Position numbers and translations under genes: made by a program | The notes under the pieces: model-generated | What the model saw: only the letters and a program-made list of their open reading frames with translations | Database searches by the model: none | What the model was told of the DNA's origin: nothing | NCBI RefSeq assembly: GCF_007655005.1 | Contig: NZ_SZVW01000008.1 | Coordinates: forward strand, 1-64,000 | Length of the DNA stretch: 64,000 nt | Source: Streptomyces tibetensis | Lineage (GTDB): Bacteria; Actinomycetota; Actinomycetes; Streptomycetales; Streptomycetaceae | Direction of reading: 5' to 3' | Shown here: positions 54,452 to 63,181 of the stretch, piece by piece | Numbering within the stretch: the first letter of the stretch is position 1 | Layout of the letters: each line of letters opens with the position of its first letter

Positions 54452-55474
54452 ATGTGTGCCGAGTACGCGACCTTCGGCCTGGCGCCCGCGATGCGGGCCG
54501 GGGGAGTACGCAACGACGGTGGTTACCAGGTCCACCGGGACTTCGTGGACTTCATCGTCGACGGACGCCCCCTGTTGTTCCAGCTCTCCGACCTCGATGC
54601 GGTCTCCCCGCTCGCCTCCGACGTCCCGCCCGCGATCTTCACCGCGCAGGTCCGCAGCCTGCTCCTGGAAAGCCCGGCCCCACTGCCCGGCGGCCGCTAC
54701 GTGGTCTACGGCTGCCCCGAGTGCGAGGACCTGGCCTGCGGCGCCGTCACCGCGGTGATCCGCAGCGACGGCGAGGACTTCGTCTGGCGGGACTTCGCCT
54801 GGCAGACCGACGAACACGCCGACCTGGACCTCAACGGCTACCACGGCATCGGCCCGTTCCGCTTCCGCGGCGCCGAATACCGGACGGCGCTGAGCGCCCT
54901 GCTCAACGGTTCCGCGCCCGAACCCCGGCGCCGCGTCCTGCTGATCGGACCCCGCGTCGCCGTCCTCGCCAAGCTGGCCGCCGCCTTGCGCACCATCGGC
55001 GTCGGCGCCGACATCGCCCACGACGCCGACGGCGTACCGGCCGACGAACTGCGCGGCTACGGCGCCGTCGCCTTCGGTCATGCGGCCGGGGAGCAGGAAC
55101 GTGCCGCCGTCCGCCGCGCCTTCGAGCGCGCCGGGGTCCCGGTCGCCCACGTCGACGGCCTCGCCCCGATCGTGCCGCTCCTCGTCGCCCAGATCGAACA
55201 CGCGCTGGACAGCAGCCCGGCCGAGCAGCGCCGCCTCACCGGCCTGACCGTGACCGACGGCGGCGCGCACGTCGAGGTCACCTCGTCCTGCCGGGTCACC
55301 CTGACCGCGTACCGCCTCGACCGGCTCTCCCGCACCCACACCCACGAGGTCTTCGACGGCGTCCTCGAAACGGGCCGCCACCGGCTCGCCCTCGACGCGA
55401 AGGCGGCAAGGAGCCGGTCGTTCCTCGTGGCGCGCACCTCCACAAGCGTCCTGGTGGCGGCCGTGCGGCAGTGA
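54452..55474 (+). CDS. unrecognised 340-residue protein with Cys cluster and nucleotide-fold-like half
   Basis: I do not recognise a named family. The N-terminal half (about 1-155) has a beta-rich pattern with a possible metal site, Cys88-x2-Cys91-x4-Cys96 (YGCPECEDLACGAV), and an aromatic segment DFVWRDFAWQ. The C-terminal half starts with RVLLIGPRVAVLAKLAAALRTIGVGADIAHD, which looks like a Rossmann-type fold, and ends in a beta-rich domain. The ATG lies close after an A/T-rich ATACTC, so the transcript may be leaderless. It is divergent from DAAO, so it may be redox-related. Confidence 0.6.
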   Translation: MCAEYATFGLAPAMRAGGVRNDGGYQVHRDFVDFIVDGRPLLFQLSDLDAVSPLASDVPPAIFTAQVRSLLLESPAPLPGGRYVVYGCPECEDLACGAVTAVIRSDGEDFVWRDFAWQTDEHADLDLNGYHGIGPFRFRGAEYRTALSALLNGSAPEPRRRVLLIGPRVAVLAKLAAALRTIGVGADIAHDADGVPADELRGYGAVAFGHAAGEQERAAVRRAFERAGVPVAHVDGLAPIVPLLVAQIEHALDSSPAEQRRLTGLTVTDGGAHVEVTSSCRVTLTAYRLDRLSRTHTHEVFDGVLETGRHRLALDAKAARSRSFLVARTSTSVLVAAVRQ

Positions 55475-55577
55475 GCGGCTGGACGTACTTGGGCCTTCGG
55501 CCGGCGCGGCGAGAGAGCCTGCCGGGCGTCGCGACCGGGTGAGCGTTGCCTGCCGCGGTACTAGGATCGGCGCCCTG

Positions 55578-57215
55578 ATGACTGCCACCCTCGTCGCCAA
55601 GAACCTCGCCGCCGGCCACGGCGACCGCTCCCTGTTCACCGGACTCGACCTGGTCGTCGCGCCCGGCGACGTGATCGGCCTGGTCGGGGCCAACGGCGCG
55701 GGCAAGTCCACCCTGCTCAGCATGCTCGCCGGACTCACCGCTCCCGAGCAGGGCGAACTGCGACTGTCCCCGCCGACCGCCACCGTCGGTCACCTCCCGC
55801 AGGAACCGGACCGCCGGCCCGGCGAGACCGTACGGGCGTTCCTGGCCCGCCGCACCGGCGTCGCCGAGGCCCAGCGGACCATGGACGAGGCCACCCAGGC
55901 CCTGGTCGACGGAGCGCCCGGAGCGGACGACGCCTACGCCACCAGCCTGGAGCGCTGGCTCGGGCTCGGCGGCGCCGACCTCGACGAACGCGCCGAGGTC
56001 GCGGACGGCCTCGGGCTCGCGGTCGGCCTGGACCAGCCGATGACGTCCCTGTCCGGCGGTCAGGCGGCCCGCGCCGGACTCGCCTCCCTGCTCCTGTCCC
56101 GCTACGACGTCTTCCTCCTCGACGAGCCGACCAACGACCTCGACCTGGACGGCCTGGAGCGCCTCGAACGCTTCGTGAGCGGCCTGCGCGCCGGCACGGT
56201 GGTCGTCAGCCACGACCGCGAGTTCCTCACCCGCACCGTCACCAAGATCCTCGAGCTCGACCTCGTCCAGCGGCAGATCAACCTCTTCGGCGGCGGCTAC
56301 GAGGCCTACCTGGAGGAGCGGGAGGTGGCCCGCCGGCACGCCCGCGACGAGTTCGAGGAGTACGCCGACAAGAAGGCGGCCCTCCAGGACCGCGCGCAGA
56401 CGCAGCGCTCCTGGATGGACAAGGGTGTGAAGAACGCGCGCCGCAAGGCGGGCAACGACAACGACAAGATCGGCCGCAAGTTCCGCAGCGAGGCCAGCGA
56501 GAAGCAGGCCGCGAAGGCCCGCCAGACCCAGCGCATGATCGAGCGCCTGGACGTCGTCGAGGAGCCCCGCAAGGAGTGGGAGCTGCGGATGGAGATCGCG
56601 TCGGCCCCGCGCTCGGGCGCCGTCGTCGCGACCCTGCGGGACGCCGAGGTGCGCCGGGAGGGCTTCGTCCTCGGCCCCGTCTCCCTCCAGATCGACTGGG
56701 CGGACCGGGTGGCGGTGACGGGCGCGAACGGCGCCGGAAAGTCCACGCTGCTCGCCGCCCTCCTCGGCCGTGTCCCGCTGGACGCCGGGCACGCCGCGCT
56801 CGGCTCGGGCGTCCTGCTCGGCGAGGTCGACCAGGCCCGCAAGCTGTTCCACGGCGAGGAGTCGCTGCTCGACGCATTCCGCACGGCCCTCCCGGACACC
56901 GAACCGGTCGAGGTCCGCACCCTCCTGGCCAAGTTCGGCCTCAAGACCGATCACGTGCTGCGCCCGGCGGCGAGCCTCTCCCCGGGCGAACGCACCCGGG
57001 CCGCCTTGGCACTGCTCCAGGGCCGGGGCGTCAACCTCCTGGTCCTCGACGAGCCGACCAACCACCTCGACCTGCCCGCCATCGAGCAACTGGAGTCGGC
57101 CCTCGACGCCTACGAGGGCACCCTCCTGCTGGTCACGCACGACCGCCGCATGCTGGACGCCGTGCACGTCACCCGCCGCCTGGAGGTGGCGGACGGCAAG
57201 GTGACCGAGCGCTAA
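55578..57215 (+). CDS. ABC-F family ATPase (second copy)
   Basis: This 545-residue protein has two ABC domains and no membrane helices. Walker A GANGAGKS occurs twice, signatures are LSGGQAA and LSPGERT, and Walker B is LLDEPTNDLD and VLDEPTNHLD. The linker is strongly basic and long (EEYADKKAALQDRAQTQRSW to QTQRMIERLDVVEEP). It resembles actinobacterial Uup/EttA-like paralogues rather than a known resistance protein. Note LSPGERT in place of the usual LSGGE in the second half. Its stop overlaps the convergent gene by 4 nt. Confidence 0.87.
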   Translation: MTATLVAKNLAAGHGDRSLFTGLDLVVAPGDVIGLVGANGAGKSTLLSMLAGLTAPEQGELRLSPPTATVGHLPQEPDRRPGETVRAFLARRTGVAEAQRTMDEATQALVDGAPGADDAYATSLERWLGLGGADLDERAEVADGLGLAVGLDQPMTSLSGGQAARAGLASLLLSRYDVFLLDEPTNDLDLDGLERLERFVSGLRAGTVVVSHDREFLTRTVTKILELDLVQRQINLFGGGYEAYLEEREVARRHARDEFEEYADKKAALQDRAQTQRSWMDKGVKNARRKAGNDNDKIGRKFRSEASEKQAAKARQTQRMIERLDVVEEPRKEWELRMEIASAPRSGAVVATLRDAEVRREGFVLGPVSLQIDWADRVAVTGANGAGKSTLLAALLGRVPLDAGHAALGSGVLLGEVDQARKLFHGEESLLDAFRTALPDTEPVEVRTLLAKFGLKTDHVLRPAASLSPGERTRAALALLQGRGVNLLVLDEPTNHLDLPAIEQLESALDAYEGTLLLVTHDRRMLDAVHVTRRLEVADGKVTER

Positions 57216-57760
57216 GGGGTCGTCAGGCGGGTGGCGAGGGAGGGGTAGTCCACGACGTACCCCTCCTCGTCGAACTCCAGGTCGCTCCGGAAGTCGCCGG
57301 AGGCGAAACGGACCCGCCCGGCCCCGAGATGCGTGTAGGTCTGCCGCGACGGCCGCACCGTCAGGTCCGGCACCGACACCCAGGCCATCAGGAACTCCCG
57401 CTGACCGGGCATCCGGTGGAGCCCGTGCCGCAGCACCGGCATGGTGTTGGTGAGCGGGCACAGCCCGAGGTCGCAATCGAGCGCCCCGTCGGCATCGGAC
57501 AGCGGCTCGCCGTTCGCGGTCCATCGGCCCTGACCGTCGTGGAGCAGATCGAGCGCGCGGGTCCCGGCACCGGTCTCCGCCGTGGCAGTCAACCGCCTGG
57601 TCACGAATCCTTCGGCGGTCTCCAGCTCGTACGAGATCCAGTACGGCTCCGGAACGGTACCGACGGCCCGCCCGCGCGCCCGCAGCGCGCCTTCTCCGAG
57701 CTGGAGCCAGGCGGTCTCGAACCCTCGGCTGCCGGACACTTCCCAGGTGATGGCACGCAT
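57212..57760 (-). CDS. putative glycolipid-binding family protein
   Basis: This 182-residue protein has an all-beta pattern with the family features WEVSGSRGFETAWLQ, WISYELETAEGFVTRRLTA, CDLGLCPLTNTMPVLRHGL and YVVDYPSLATRL. It matches the putative glycolipid-binding domain (Pfam Glycolipid_bind) first noted in Pseudomonas. It has no signal peptide, so it is probably cytosolic. A dispersed repeat element separates it from the tex gene upstream. Confidence 0.75.
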   Translation of the reverse strand: MRAITWEVSGSRGFETAWLQLGEGALRARGRAVGTVPEPYWISYELETAEGFVTRRLTATAETGAGTRALDLLHDGQGRWTANGEPLSDADGALDCDLGLCPLTNTMPVLRHGLHRMPGQREFLMAWVSVPDLTVRPSRQTYTHLGAGRVRFASGDFRSDLEFDEEGYVVDYPSLATRLTTP

Positions 57761-57790
57761 TCGGCAACCCTAGAACGGAAAGGGTGCGAA

Positions 57791-57846
57791 GCGCCTCTTT
57801 CCTGGGGGCGCGGGGAACTGCGCGACCAGCCACAACGGGCCCGCAG
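57791..57846. repeat. dispersed Streptomyces intergenic repeat, copy 2
   Basis: Same element as at 7068-7120: conserved core GGGGAACTGCGCGACC (from 57812) and terminal CCCGCAG. The left arm of the hairpin (GCGCC at 57791) is partly degenerate and the loop longer. It lies in the 113-nt gap between two minus-strand genes, as does copy 1. Confidence 0.8.
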
Positions 57847-57873
57847 CTCCCCACGGCCTCCCCGACGGAACAG

Positions 57874-60270
57874 TCAGCGCTTGCCGCCCTTGGGATCCGC
57901 CAGCCCCGCGCGGCGCAGCGCGTCGGCCATCGCACTGTTGGCAGGCGGCGGCGCCTGACGCGAACCGCCACCACCGCCACGGCCACCACCACGCCCGCCC
58001 TGCCGCTGCTGCGGCGGACGCCCGCCGCGCTGCCGGCGCTCACCCGAGCCGCCGCCCTGCTGTCCCTGCTGGGCCGCCTCGTCCTCCAGACGCAGCGTCA
58101 GCGAGATCCGCTTGCGCGGGATGTCGACGTCGAGCACCTTCACCTTGACGATGTCGCCGGGCTTGACCACGTCCCGCGGGTCCTTCACGAACGTCTTCGA
58201 CATGGCGGAGACATGCACCAGGCCGTCCTGGTGGACACCGACGTCGACGAACGCCCCGAACGCGGCGACGTTCGTCACGACGCCCTCCAGGATCATCCCG
58301 GACGACAGGTCGGAGATCTTCTCCACGCCCTCCTTGAAGACGGCCGTCTTGAAGGCCGGGCGCGGGTCGCGACCGGGCTTCTCCAGCTCCTTCAGGATGT
58401 CGGTGACGGTGGGCAGACCGAACTTCTCGTCCACGAAGTCCTGCGGCTTCAGCGAACGCAGCACGCCGGTGTTGCCGACCAGCGAGCCGACCTCCTGCCC
58501 GGCGGTCTTCACCATGCGCCGGACCACCGGGTATGCCTCCGGGTGCACGCTCGACGCGTCCAGCGGGTCGCCGCCACGGATCCGCAGGAAGCCCGCGCAC
58601 TGCTCGTACGCCTTCGGGCCGAGCCGCGCCACCTTCTTCAGCTCGCCACGGGCCTTGAAGGGTCCGTTCTGGTCCCGGTGCGCCACGATGTTCTCGGCGA
58701 GCCCGGAGGTGATGCCGGAGACCCGGGCGAGCAGCGGGGCCGACGCCGTGTTGACGTCCACGCCCACGCCGTTCACACAGTCCTCCACCACCGCGTCCAG
58801 CGAACGCGACAGCTTCACCTCGGACAGGTCGTGCTGGTACTGGCCGACGCCGATCGACTTCGGGTCGATCTTCACCAGCTCGGCCAGCGGGTCCTGGAGC
58901 CGGCGGGCGATCGACACGGCGCCGCGCAGCGACACGTCCATGTCGGGCAGCTCCTGCGAGGCGAAGGCGGACGCCGAGTACACGGACGCGCCGGCCTCGG
59001 ACACCATCACCTTCGTCAGGTTCAGCTCGGGGTGCTTGGTGATCAGTTCCCCGGCGAGCTTGTCGGTCTCGCGGGACGCCGTGCCGTTGCCGATGGCGAC
59101 CAGCTCGACCGCGTGCTCCTTGGCGAGGCGGGCCAGCTTGGCGATGGCCTCGTCCCACCGGTTCGCCGGGACGTGGGGGTGGATGACGTCCGTGGCGACG
59201 ACCTTGCCGGTGGCGTCGACCACGGCGACCTTCACGCCCGTGCGGAAACCGGGGTCCAGGCCGAGCGTCGCGCGGGTGCCCGCCGGGGCGGCGAGCAGCA
59301 GGTCGCGCAGATTCGCCGCGAAGACCCGCACCGCCTCGTCCTCGGCGGCCGTACGCAGCCGCAGCCTCAGGTCGATGCCGAGGTGGACGAGGATGCGCGT
59401 GCGCCACGCCCAGCGGACCGTGTCCTTCAGCCACTTGTCCCCGGGGCGGCCCCGGTCGGCGATCCCGAATTTCTGGGCGACGATCCCCTCGTACGAGGAA
59501 GGCCCGTCCGTCTGCTCCTCGGGCTCCAGGACGAGGTCGAGGACCTCCTCCTTCTCACCGCGCAGCATCGCGAGGACGCGGTGCGAGGGCAGCTCCGTGA
59601 ACGGCTCGGCGAAGTCGAAGTAGTCGGCGAACTTCGCGCCCGCCTCCTCCTTGCCCTGGCGCACCTTGGCGGCGAGCCGCCCGCGTACCCACATGCGCTC
59701 GCGCAGTTCGCCGATCAGGTCGGCGTCCTCCGAGAACCGCTCGGTGAGGATCGCCCGGGCGCCGTCGAGGGCTGCCTGCGGGTCCGCCACGCCCTTGTCG
59801 GCGTCGACGAACGCGGCGGCCGCGGCGAGGGGATCCACGGCGGGGTCGCCGAGCAGCCCCTCCGCCAGCGGCTCGAGCCCCGCCTCGCGGGCGATCTGCG
59901 CCTTGGTGCGTCGCTTGGGCTTGTACGGGAGATAGATGTCCTCCAGGCGCGCCTTCGTCTCGGCGCCCCGGATGCTCGCCTGAAGCTCCTCGGTGAGCTT
60001 GCCCTGCTCGCGCACCGAGTCCAGGATCGCCGTCCGCCGCTCCTCGAGCTCCCGCAGATAGCGCAGTCGCTCCTCGACGGTGCGCAGTTGCGCGTCGTCG
60101 AGCATCTCGGTCGCTTCCTTGCGGTAGCGGGCGATGAAGGGCACCGTAGAACCGCCGTCGAGCAGTTCCACGGCGGCCCTGACCTGCCGCTCCCGTACGC
60201 CGAGCTCCTCGGCGATCCTGCCTTCGATGGACACTGCGTTGATGGACCCGTTGGACCCGGGTGTCGTCAC
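57874..60270 (-). CDS. tex: Tex-family RNA-binding transcription accessory protein
   Basis: This 798-residue protein has the Tex order: an N-terminal helical region ([22 protein letters not shown]), a YqgF-like domain ([17 protein letters not shown]), two helix-hairpin-helix motifs ([41 protein letters not shown]) and an S1 domain ([31 protein letters not shown]). The tail of about 60 residues is rich in Gly, Arg and Gln (RGG-like) and longer than in Gram-negative Tex. Tex binds nucleic acid and affects transcription. The start is GTG at 60270 with GGGA upstream. Confidence 0.92.
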   Translation of the reverse strand: MTTPGSNGSINAVSIEGRIAEELGVRERQVRAAVELLDGGSTVPFIARYRKEATEMLDDAQLRTVEERLRYLRELEERRTAILDSVREQGKLTEELQASIRGAETKARLEDIYLPYKPKRRTKAQIAREAGLEPLAEGLLGDPAVDPLAAAAAFVDADKGVADPQAALDGARAILTERFSEDADLIGELRERMWVRGRLAAKVRQGKEEAGAKFADYFDFAEPFTELPSHRVLAMLRGEKEEVLDLVLEPEEQTDGPSSYEGIVAQKFGIADRGRPGDKWLKDTVRWAWRTRILVHLGIDLRLRLRTAAEDEAVRVFAANLRDLLLAAPAGTRATLGLDPGFRTGVKVAVVDATGKVVATDVIHPHVPANRWDEAIAKLARLAKEHAVELVAIGNGTASRETDKLAGELITKHPELNLTKVMVSEAGASVYSASAFASQELPDMDVSLRGAVSIARRLQDPLAELVKIDPKSIGVGQYQHDLSEVKLSRSLDAVVEDCVNGVGVDVNTASAPLLARVSGITSGLAENIVAHRDQNGPFKARGELKKVARLGPKAYEQCAGFLRIRGGDPLDASSVHPEAYPVVRRMVKTAGQEVGSLVGNTGVLRSLKPQDFVDEKFGLPTVTDILKELEKPGRDPRPAFKTAVFKEGVEKISDLSSGMILEGVVTNVAAFGAFVDVGVHQDGLVHVSAMSKTFVKDPRDVVKPGDIVKVKVLDVDIPRKRISLTLRLEDEAAQQGQQGGGSGERRQRGGRPPQQRQGGRGGGRGGGGGSRQAPPPANSAMADALRRAGLADPKGGKR

Positions 60271-60369
60271 GATCCCGTACCGCCTTCTCCGCTGAGGTTG
60301 CGCGGCAATTGTGGCAGGTGGCACCGGCACATGGGGATCAAGGCGGCACCCGGCAGGTCCGTGTCCGGA

Positions 60370-60495
60370 TCAGGCCCTGCGGGTGGAGGACGAGGCCCCG
60401 CCGAACAGCCGGGCCAGGGCCCGGAAGGGCAGTGTCACGACGGTGGCGATGGCGCCGCCGATCTGGCGCAGCACGTCTGCGATAGCACGGAACAC
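60370..60495 (-). CDS. LPFR-motif small protein
   Basis: A 41-residue peptide starts at GTG 60495 after AAAGGGGAAT. It has an amphipathic or membrane-binding helix (VFRAIADVLRQIGGAIATVV), the LPFR motif (residues 22-25) and a short basic tail (STRRA). NCBI lists an 'LPFR motif small protein' family in Streptomyces with no function. It lies between tex and the SCO6745-family gene. It is too short for standard gene finders. Confidence 0.8.
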   Translation of the reverse strand: MFRAIADVLRQIGGAIATVVTLPFRALARLFGGASSSTRRA

Positions 60496-60569
60496 GAAAT
60501 TCCCCTTTCTCCACTCCCGGCCGCGCCGGCCGGTGGAGTGCGGGTACCTCGCAGACGCGTCACTATGCG

Positions 60570-61439
60570 TCATCCCTTGCCGATCAGATCCGCCGGGAAG
60601 GCCCCCGCCTCGAGTGCGGCCTGCGCGAACACCCCGCCCAGCTCGGTCAGCCGGGTCACTCCCTCCGGGCCGAGATGCTCGTACGGGGCGCGATCCAGCC
60701 GGTCCGTCTCGTCCTCGATCTCCCGGCGCAGGGCTCCGCCCTCTTCCGTGAGGTCACCGGAGGCATCCAGCAGCCCGCGCCCCCGCAGCCGGTCCGTCGC
60801 AGCGTCCCATTCGTCCCGGCTCCAGCCCCGAGTGGCGCACACCCACCTCGGGGTCATGCCCTTGCCCGTCGCCGTGTGGGTCACCATCGCCTCCAGGCCG
60901 TCGAGACCCGCGGACATCAGGGCGGCCAGATGCCCGTCGCCGCGGTGCTCGCGCAGCAGGGTCGCCGCGTGCCAGTAGGCGAGGTGCGGCTCCTCGGGGA
61001 CGGGCAGGTCGGCGTGTGCCGAGTACAGCGGCCGTGCCCCGCGCGAGCAGGCCTCGGCGGCGCGCAGCGCGAGCCGTGCGGCCTCGGCCATCTCCGCCGA
61101 CGCCAGGGCCTCCGCTCCGAGCAGGCGGTGCAGTGTCGCGTCGACCGCACGCGTGCGTGCGGCCAGGATCTGTCCCGGGGTGGCGGTCTCCCACACGGCC
61201 GGCACGTACCGGGCCACGAGCTCGTACTTGTAGTTGTAGAAGGCGGCCGTCACGGCCCCGGCGCCGACCGGTCCGAAGGCGGCGGCCCGCACGGCGAAGT
61301 TCACGGCACGCGGGTCGGTGACCCCGACGGCGCCCAGCTCGCGCCCGAGGTCGGGGGAGAAGTAGTGCGTCGCGTGCAGGGAGTTGAGCACGTTGTGGCA
61401 GCGTCGGCCGGCGCGCGGCTCCAGAGCGGCAGTCGTCAT
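60570..61439 (-). CDS. SCO6745-family protein
   Basis: This 289-residue, largely alpha-helical protein contains RRCHNVLNSLHATHYFSPDLGRELGAVGV near the N-terminus, AFYNYKYELVARYVPAVWE, and a C-terminal winged-helix-like part (RGWSRDEWDAATDRLRGRGLLDASGDLTEEG). It matches what I recall of the SCO6745 family of unknown function. A perfect TACCAA-N4-TTGGTA palindrome lies 12-27 nt upstream of its ATG, so it is under specific control. The C-terminal HTH-like region suggests DNA or protein binding. Confidence 0.82.
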   Translation of the reverse strand: MTTAALEPRAGRRCHNVLNSLHATHYFSPDLGRELGAVGVTDPRAVNFAVRAAAFGPVGAGAVTAAFYNYKYELVARYVPAVWETATPGQILAARTRAVDATLHRLLGAEALASAEMAEAARLALRAAEACSRGARPLYSAHADLPVPEEPHLAYWHAATLLREHRGDGHLAALMSAGLDGLEAMVTHTATGKGMTPRWVCATRGWSRDEWDAATDRLRGRGLLDASGDLTEEGGALRREIEDETDRLDRAPYEHLGPEGVTRLTELGGVFAQAALEAGAFPADLIGKG

Positions 61440-61450
61440 GCCCGGCAGGT

Positions 61451-61466
61451 TACCAACCGCTTGGTA
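61451..61466. promoter_or_regulatory. TACCAA-N4-TTGGTA palindromic operator
   Basis: TACCAACCGCTTGGTA has perfect 6-bp arms. It lies 12-27 nt before the SCO6745-family start (minus strand) and 88-103 nt before the GlxA-type start (plus strand). The shape and position fit a repressor, TetR-like, blocking the minus-strand promoter. No cognate regulator of that family is in the window. Confidence 0.7.
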
Positions 61467-61553
61467 TGTTCTCCACGGGCAGGCACCGCATGGCAGGAAA
61501 GGTGGGGTACTCGTCCTTGCGGCCATGTCCGGCCCCCGCGAAGAATCGACCGC

Positions 61554-62513
61554 ATGGCCCCCCGCACGGTTCTCGCCGTCCTCTTCGACGGCCTGCAGAG
61601 TCTCGACGTCACCGGACCCCTGGAGGTCTTCGCGGGCGCGGACCTGCTCTCCCCGGGCGCGTACCGGATCCGCACCGCCTCCCTGGACGGCGCGCCCGTG
61701 CGGACCACCAGCGGGCTGACGCTCGTACCCGACGGGTCCCTTGCCGACGCGAGAGACCCTGACATCCTCCTCGTCCCCGGCGGACCGGGCAGCCTGCGGC
61801 CCGACCCGCGCCTGGTGGACTGGGTGCGCGAACGCGGTCCGCGCGCGGCCCGTCTGGTCTCCGTGTGCACCGGCGCGGCCGTGCTCGCCGGGGCGGGCCT
61901 GCTGGACGGCCGCCGCGCGACCACCCACTGGGCGTACTGCGACCGGCTCGCCCGCGAGCACCCGGCCGTCGAGATCGACCCCGACCCCGTCTACGTACGC
62001 GACGGGCGCATCTCCACCTCGGCCGGTGTCACCGCCGGCATCGACCTGGCCCTCGCCCTGGTCGAGGAGGACCTGGGCCGGGACGCCGCCCTGACGATCG
62101 CCCGGCACCTGGTGGTGTTTCTGCGCCGCCCGGGCAACCAGGCCCAGTTCAGCGCCCAGCTCGCGGCCCAGACCGCACAGCGGGAGCCCCTGCGGGACGT
62201 CCAGCGGTGGATCACCGACCACCCCGACGCGGACCTCAGCGTCGACACCCTCGCCGCCCGCGCCCGTCTCTCGCCCCGCCACTTCGCCCGTGCCTTCCGC
62301 GCCGAGACCGGCATGACACCGGGCCGCTACGTGGACCGCGTCCGCCTCGAACACGCCCGGCGCCTCCTGGAGGACACCGCCGGCGGTGTCGAGGAGATCG
62401 CCCGCACCAGCGGCTACGGCACCCCCGAGGCCATGCGCCGGGCCTTCGTCCGGACCCTCGGAACGCCCCCGGCCGAGTACCGCCGCCGCTTCCGCCCCGC
62501 GACCACGCCCTGA
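61554..62513 (+). CDS. GlxA-type AraC-family regulator with DJ-1/PfpI domain
   Basis: This 319-residue regulator has an N-terminal class I amidotransferase-like domain (VLFDGLQSLDVTGPLEVFAGADL, then SVCTGAAVLAGAGLLDGRRATTHWAY). A C-terminal double helix-turn-helix of AraC type follows (LSVDTLAARARLSPRHFARAFRAETGMTPGRYVDRVRLEHARRLL, then IARTSGYGTPEAMRRAFVR). The inducer is unknown. The ATG lies with no clear ribosome binding site. It precedes a free-standing DJ-1/PfpI enzyme by 32 nt, a common pairing in which the regulator controls the enzyme. Confidence 0.88.
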   Translation: MAPRTVLAVLFDGLQSLDVTGPLEVFAGADLLSPGAYRIRTASLDGAPVRTTSGLTLVPDGSLADARDPDILLVPGGPGSLRPDPRLVDWVRERGPRAARLVSVCTGAAVLAGAGLLDGRRATTHWAYCDRLAREHPAVEIDPDPVYVRDGRISTSAGVTAGIDLALALVEEDLGRDAALTIARHLVVFLRRPGNQAQFSAQLAAQTAQREPLRDVQRWITDHPDADLSVDTLAARARLSPRHFARAFRAETGMTPGRYVDRVRLEHARRLLEDTAGGVEEIARTSGYGTPEAMRRAFVRTLGTPPAEYRRRFRPATTP

Positions 62514-62545
62514 ACCTCCTCGACACCAGCCGACGAAAGGTCCCC

Positions 62546-63181
62546 ATGCAGATCGCCATCGTCCTCTACGACCGCTTCACCGCCCTCGACGCCATCGGCC
62601 CCTACGAGACCATCGGCCGGCTGCCGGACGCGGAGACCGTCTTCGTCGCCGAGGAGGCCGGCCCCGTGCGCAACGACTCGGGGAACCTCGCGCTCATCGC
62701 CGACCGGGCCCTGGCAGACGTACCGCACCCCGACATCATCGTGGTCCCCGGCGGCCCCGGCCCGCTCCCGCTGGCCACGGACGGGCCCCTGCTCAGCTGG
62801 CTGCGCACCGCCGACGCCACCAGCACCTGGACCACGTCCGTGTGCACCGGTTCCCTGCTGCTCGCCGCCGCGGGACTTCTCCGCGGCCGCCGCGCCACAT
62901 CCCATTGGCTGGCTCTGGAGGAGCTGAAGCGCCTCGGCGTCGAGCCGACGGGGGAGCGGGTCGTCACCGACGGCAAGTACGTCACCGCGGCCGGTGTCTC
63001 CTCCGGTATCGACATGGGCCTCACCCTGCTCGGCCGGATCGCGGGCGACGACCACGCGCAACTCGTCCAGCTCGCCACCGAGTACGACCCGCAGCCGCCC
63101 TACGACGCCGGATCACCCGAGAAGGCCCCCGCGCATCTCGTGGAACTGCTCCGCACGCACTCCGGCGTCATCCTGACGTAG
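62546..63181 (+). CDS. DJ-1/PfpI family protein, isonitrile hydratase-like
   Basis: This 211-residue protein has LYDRFTALDAIGPYETIGRLPD at its start and the nucleophile elbow SVCTGSLLLAAAGLLRGRRATSHW with the conserved Cys. The acidic residue near the N-terminus (Asp in ALDAIGP) fits isonitrile hydratase-like members, though glyoxalase III or amidase activity is possible. GAAAGG precedes the ATG. It appears co-transcribed with the GlxA-type regulator upstream, and its end overlaps the convergent gene by 14 nt. Confidence 0.85.
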   Translation: MQIAIVLYDRFTALDAIGPYETIGRLPDAETVFVAEEAGPVRNDSGNLALIADRALADVPHPDIIVVPGGPGPLPLATDGPLLSWLRTADATSTWTTSVCTGSLLLAAAGLLRGRRATSHWLALEELKRLGVEPTGERVVTDGKYVTAAGVSSGIDMGLTLLGRIAGDDHAQLVQLATEYDPQPPYDAGSPEKAPAHLVELLRTHSGVILT

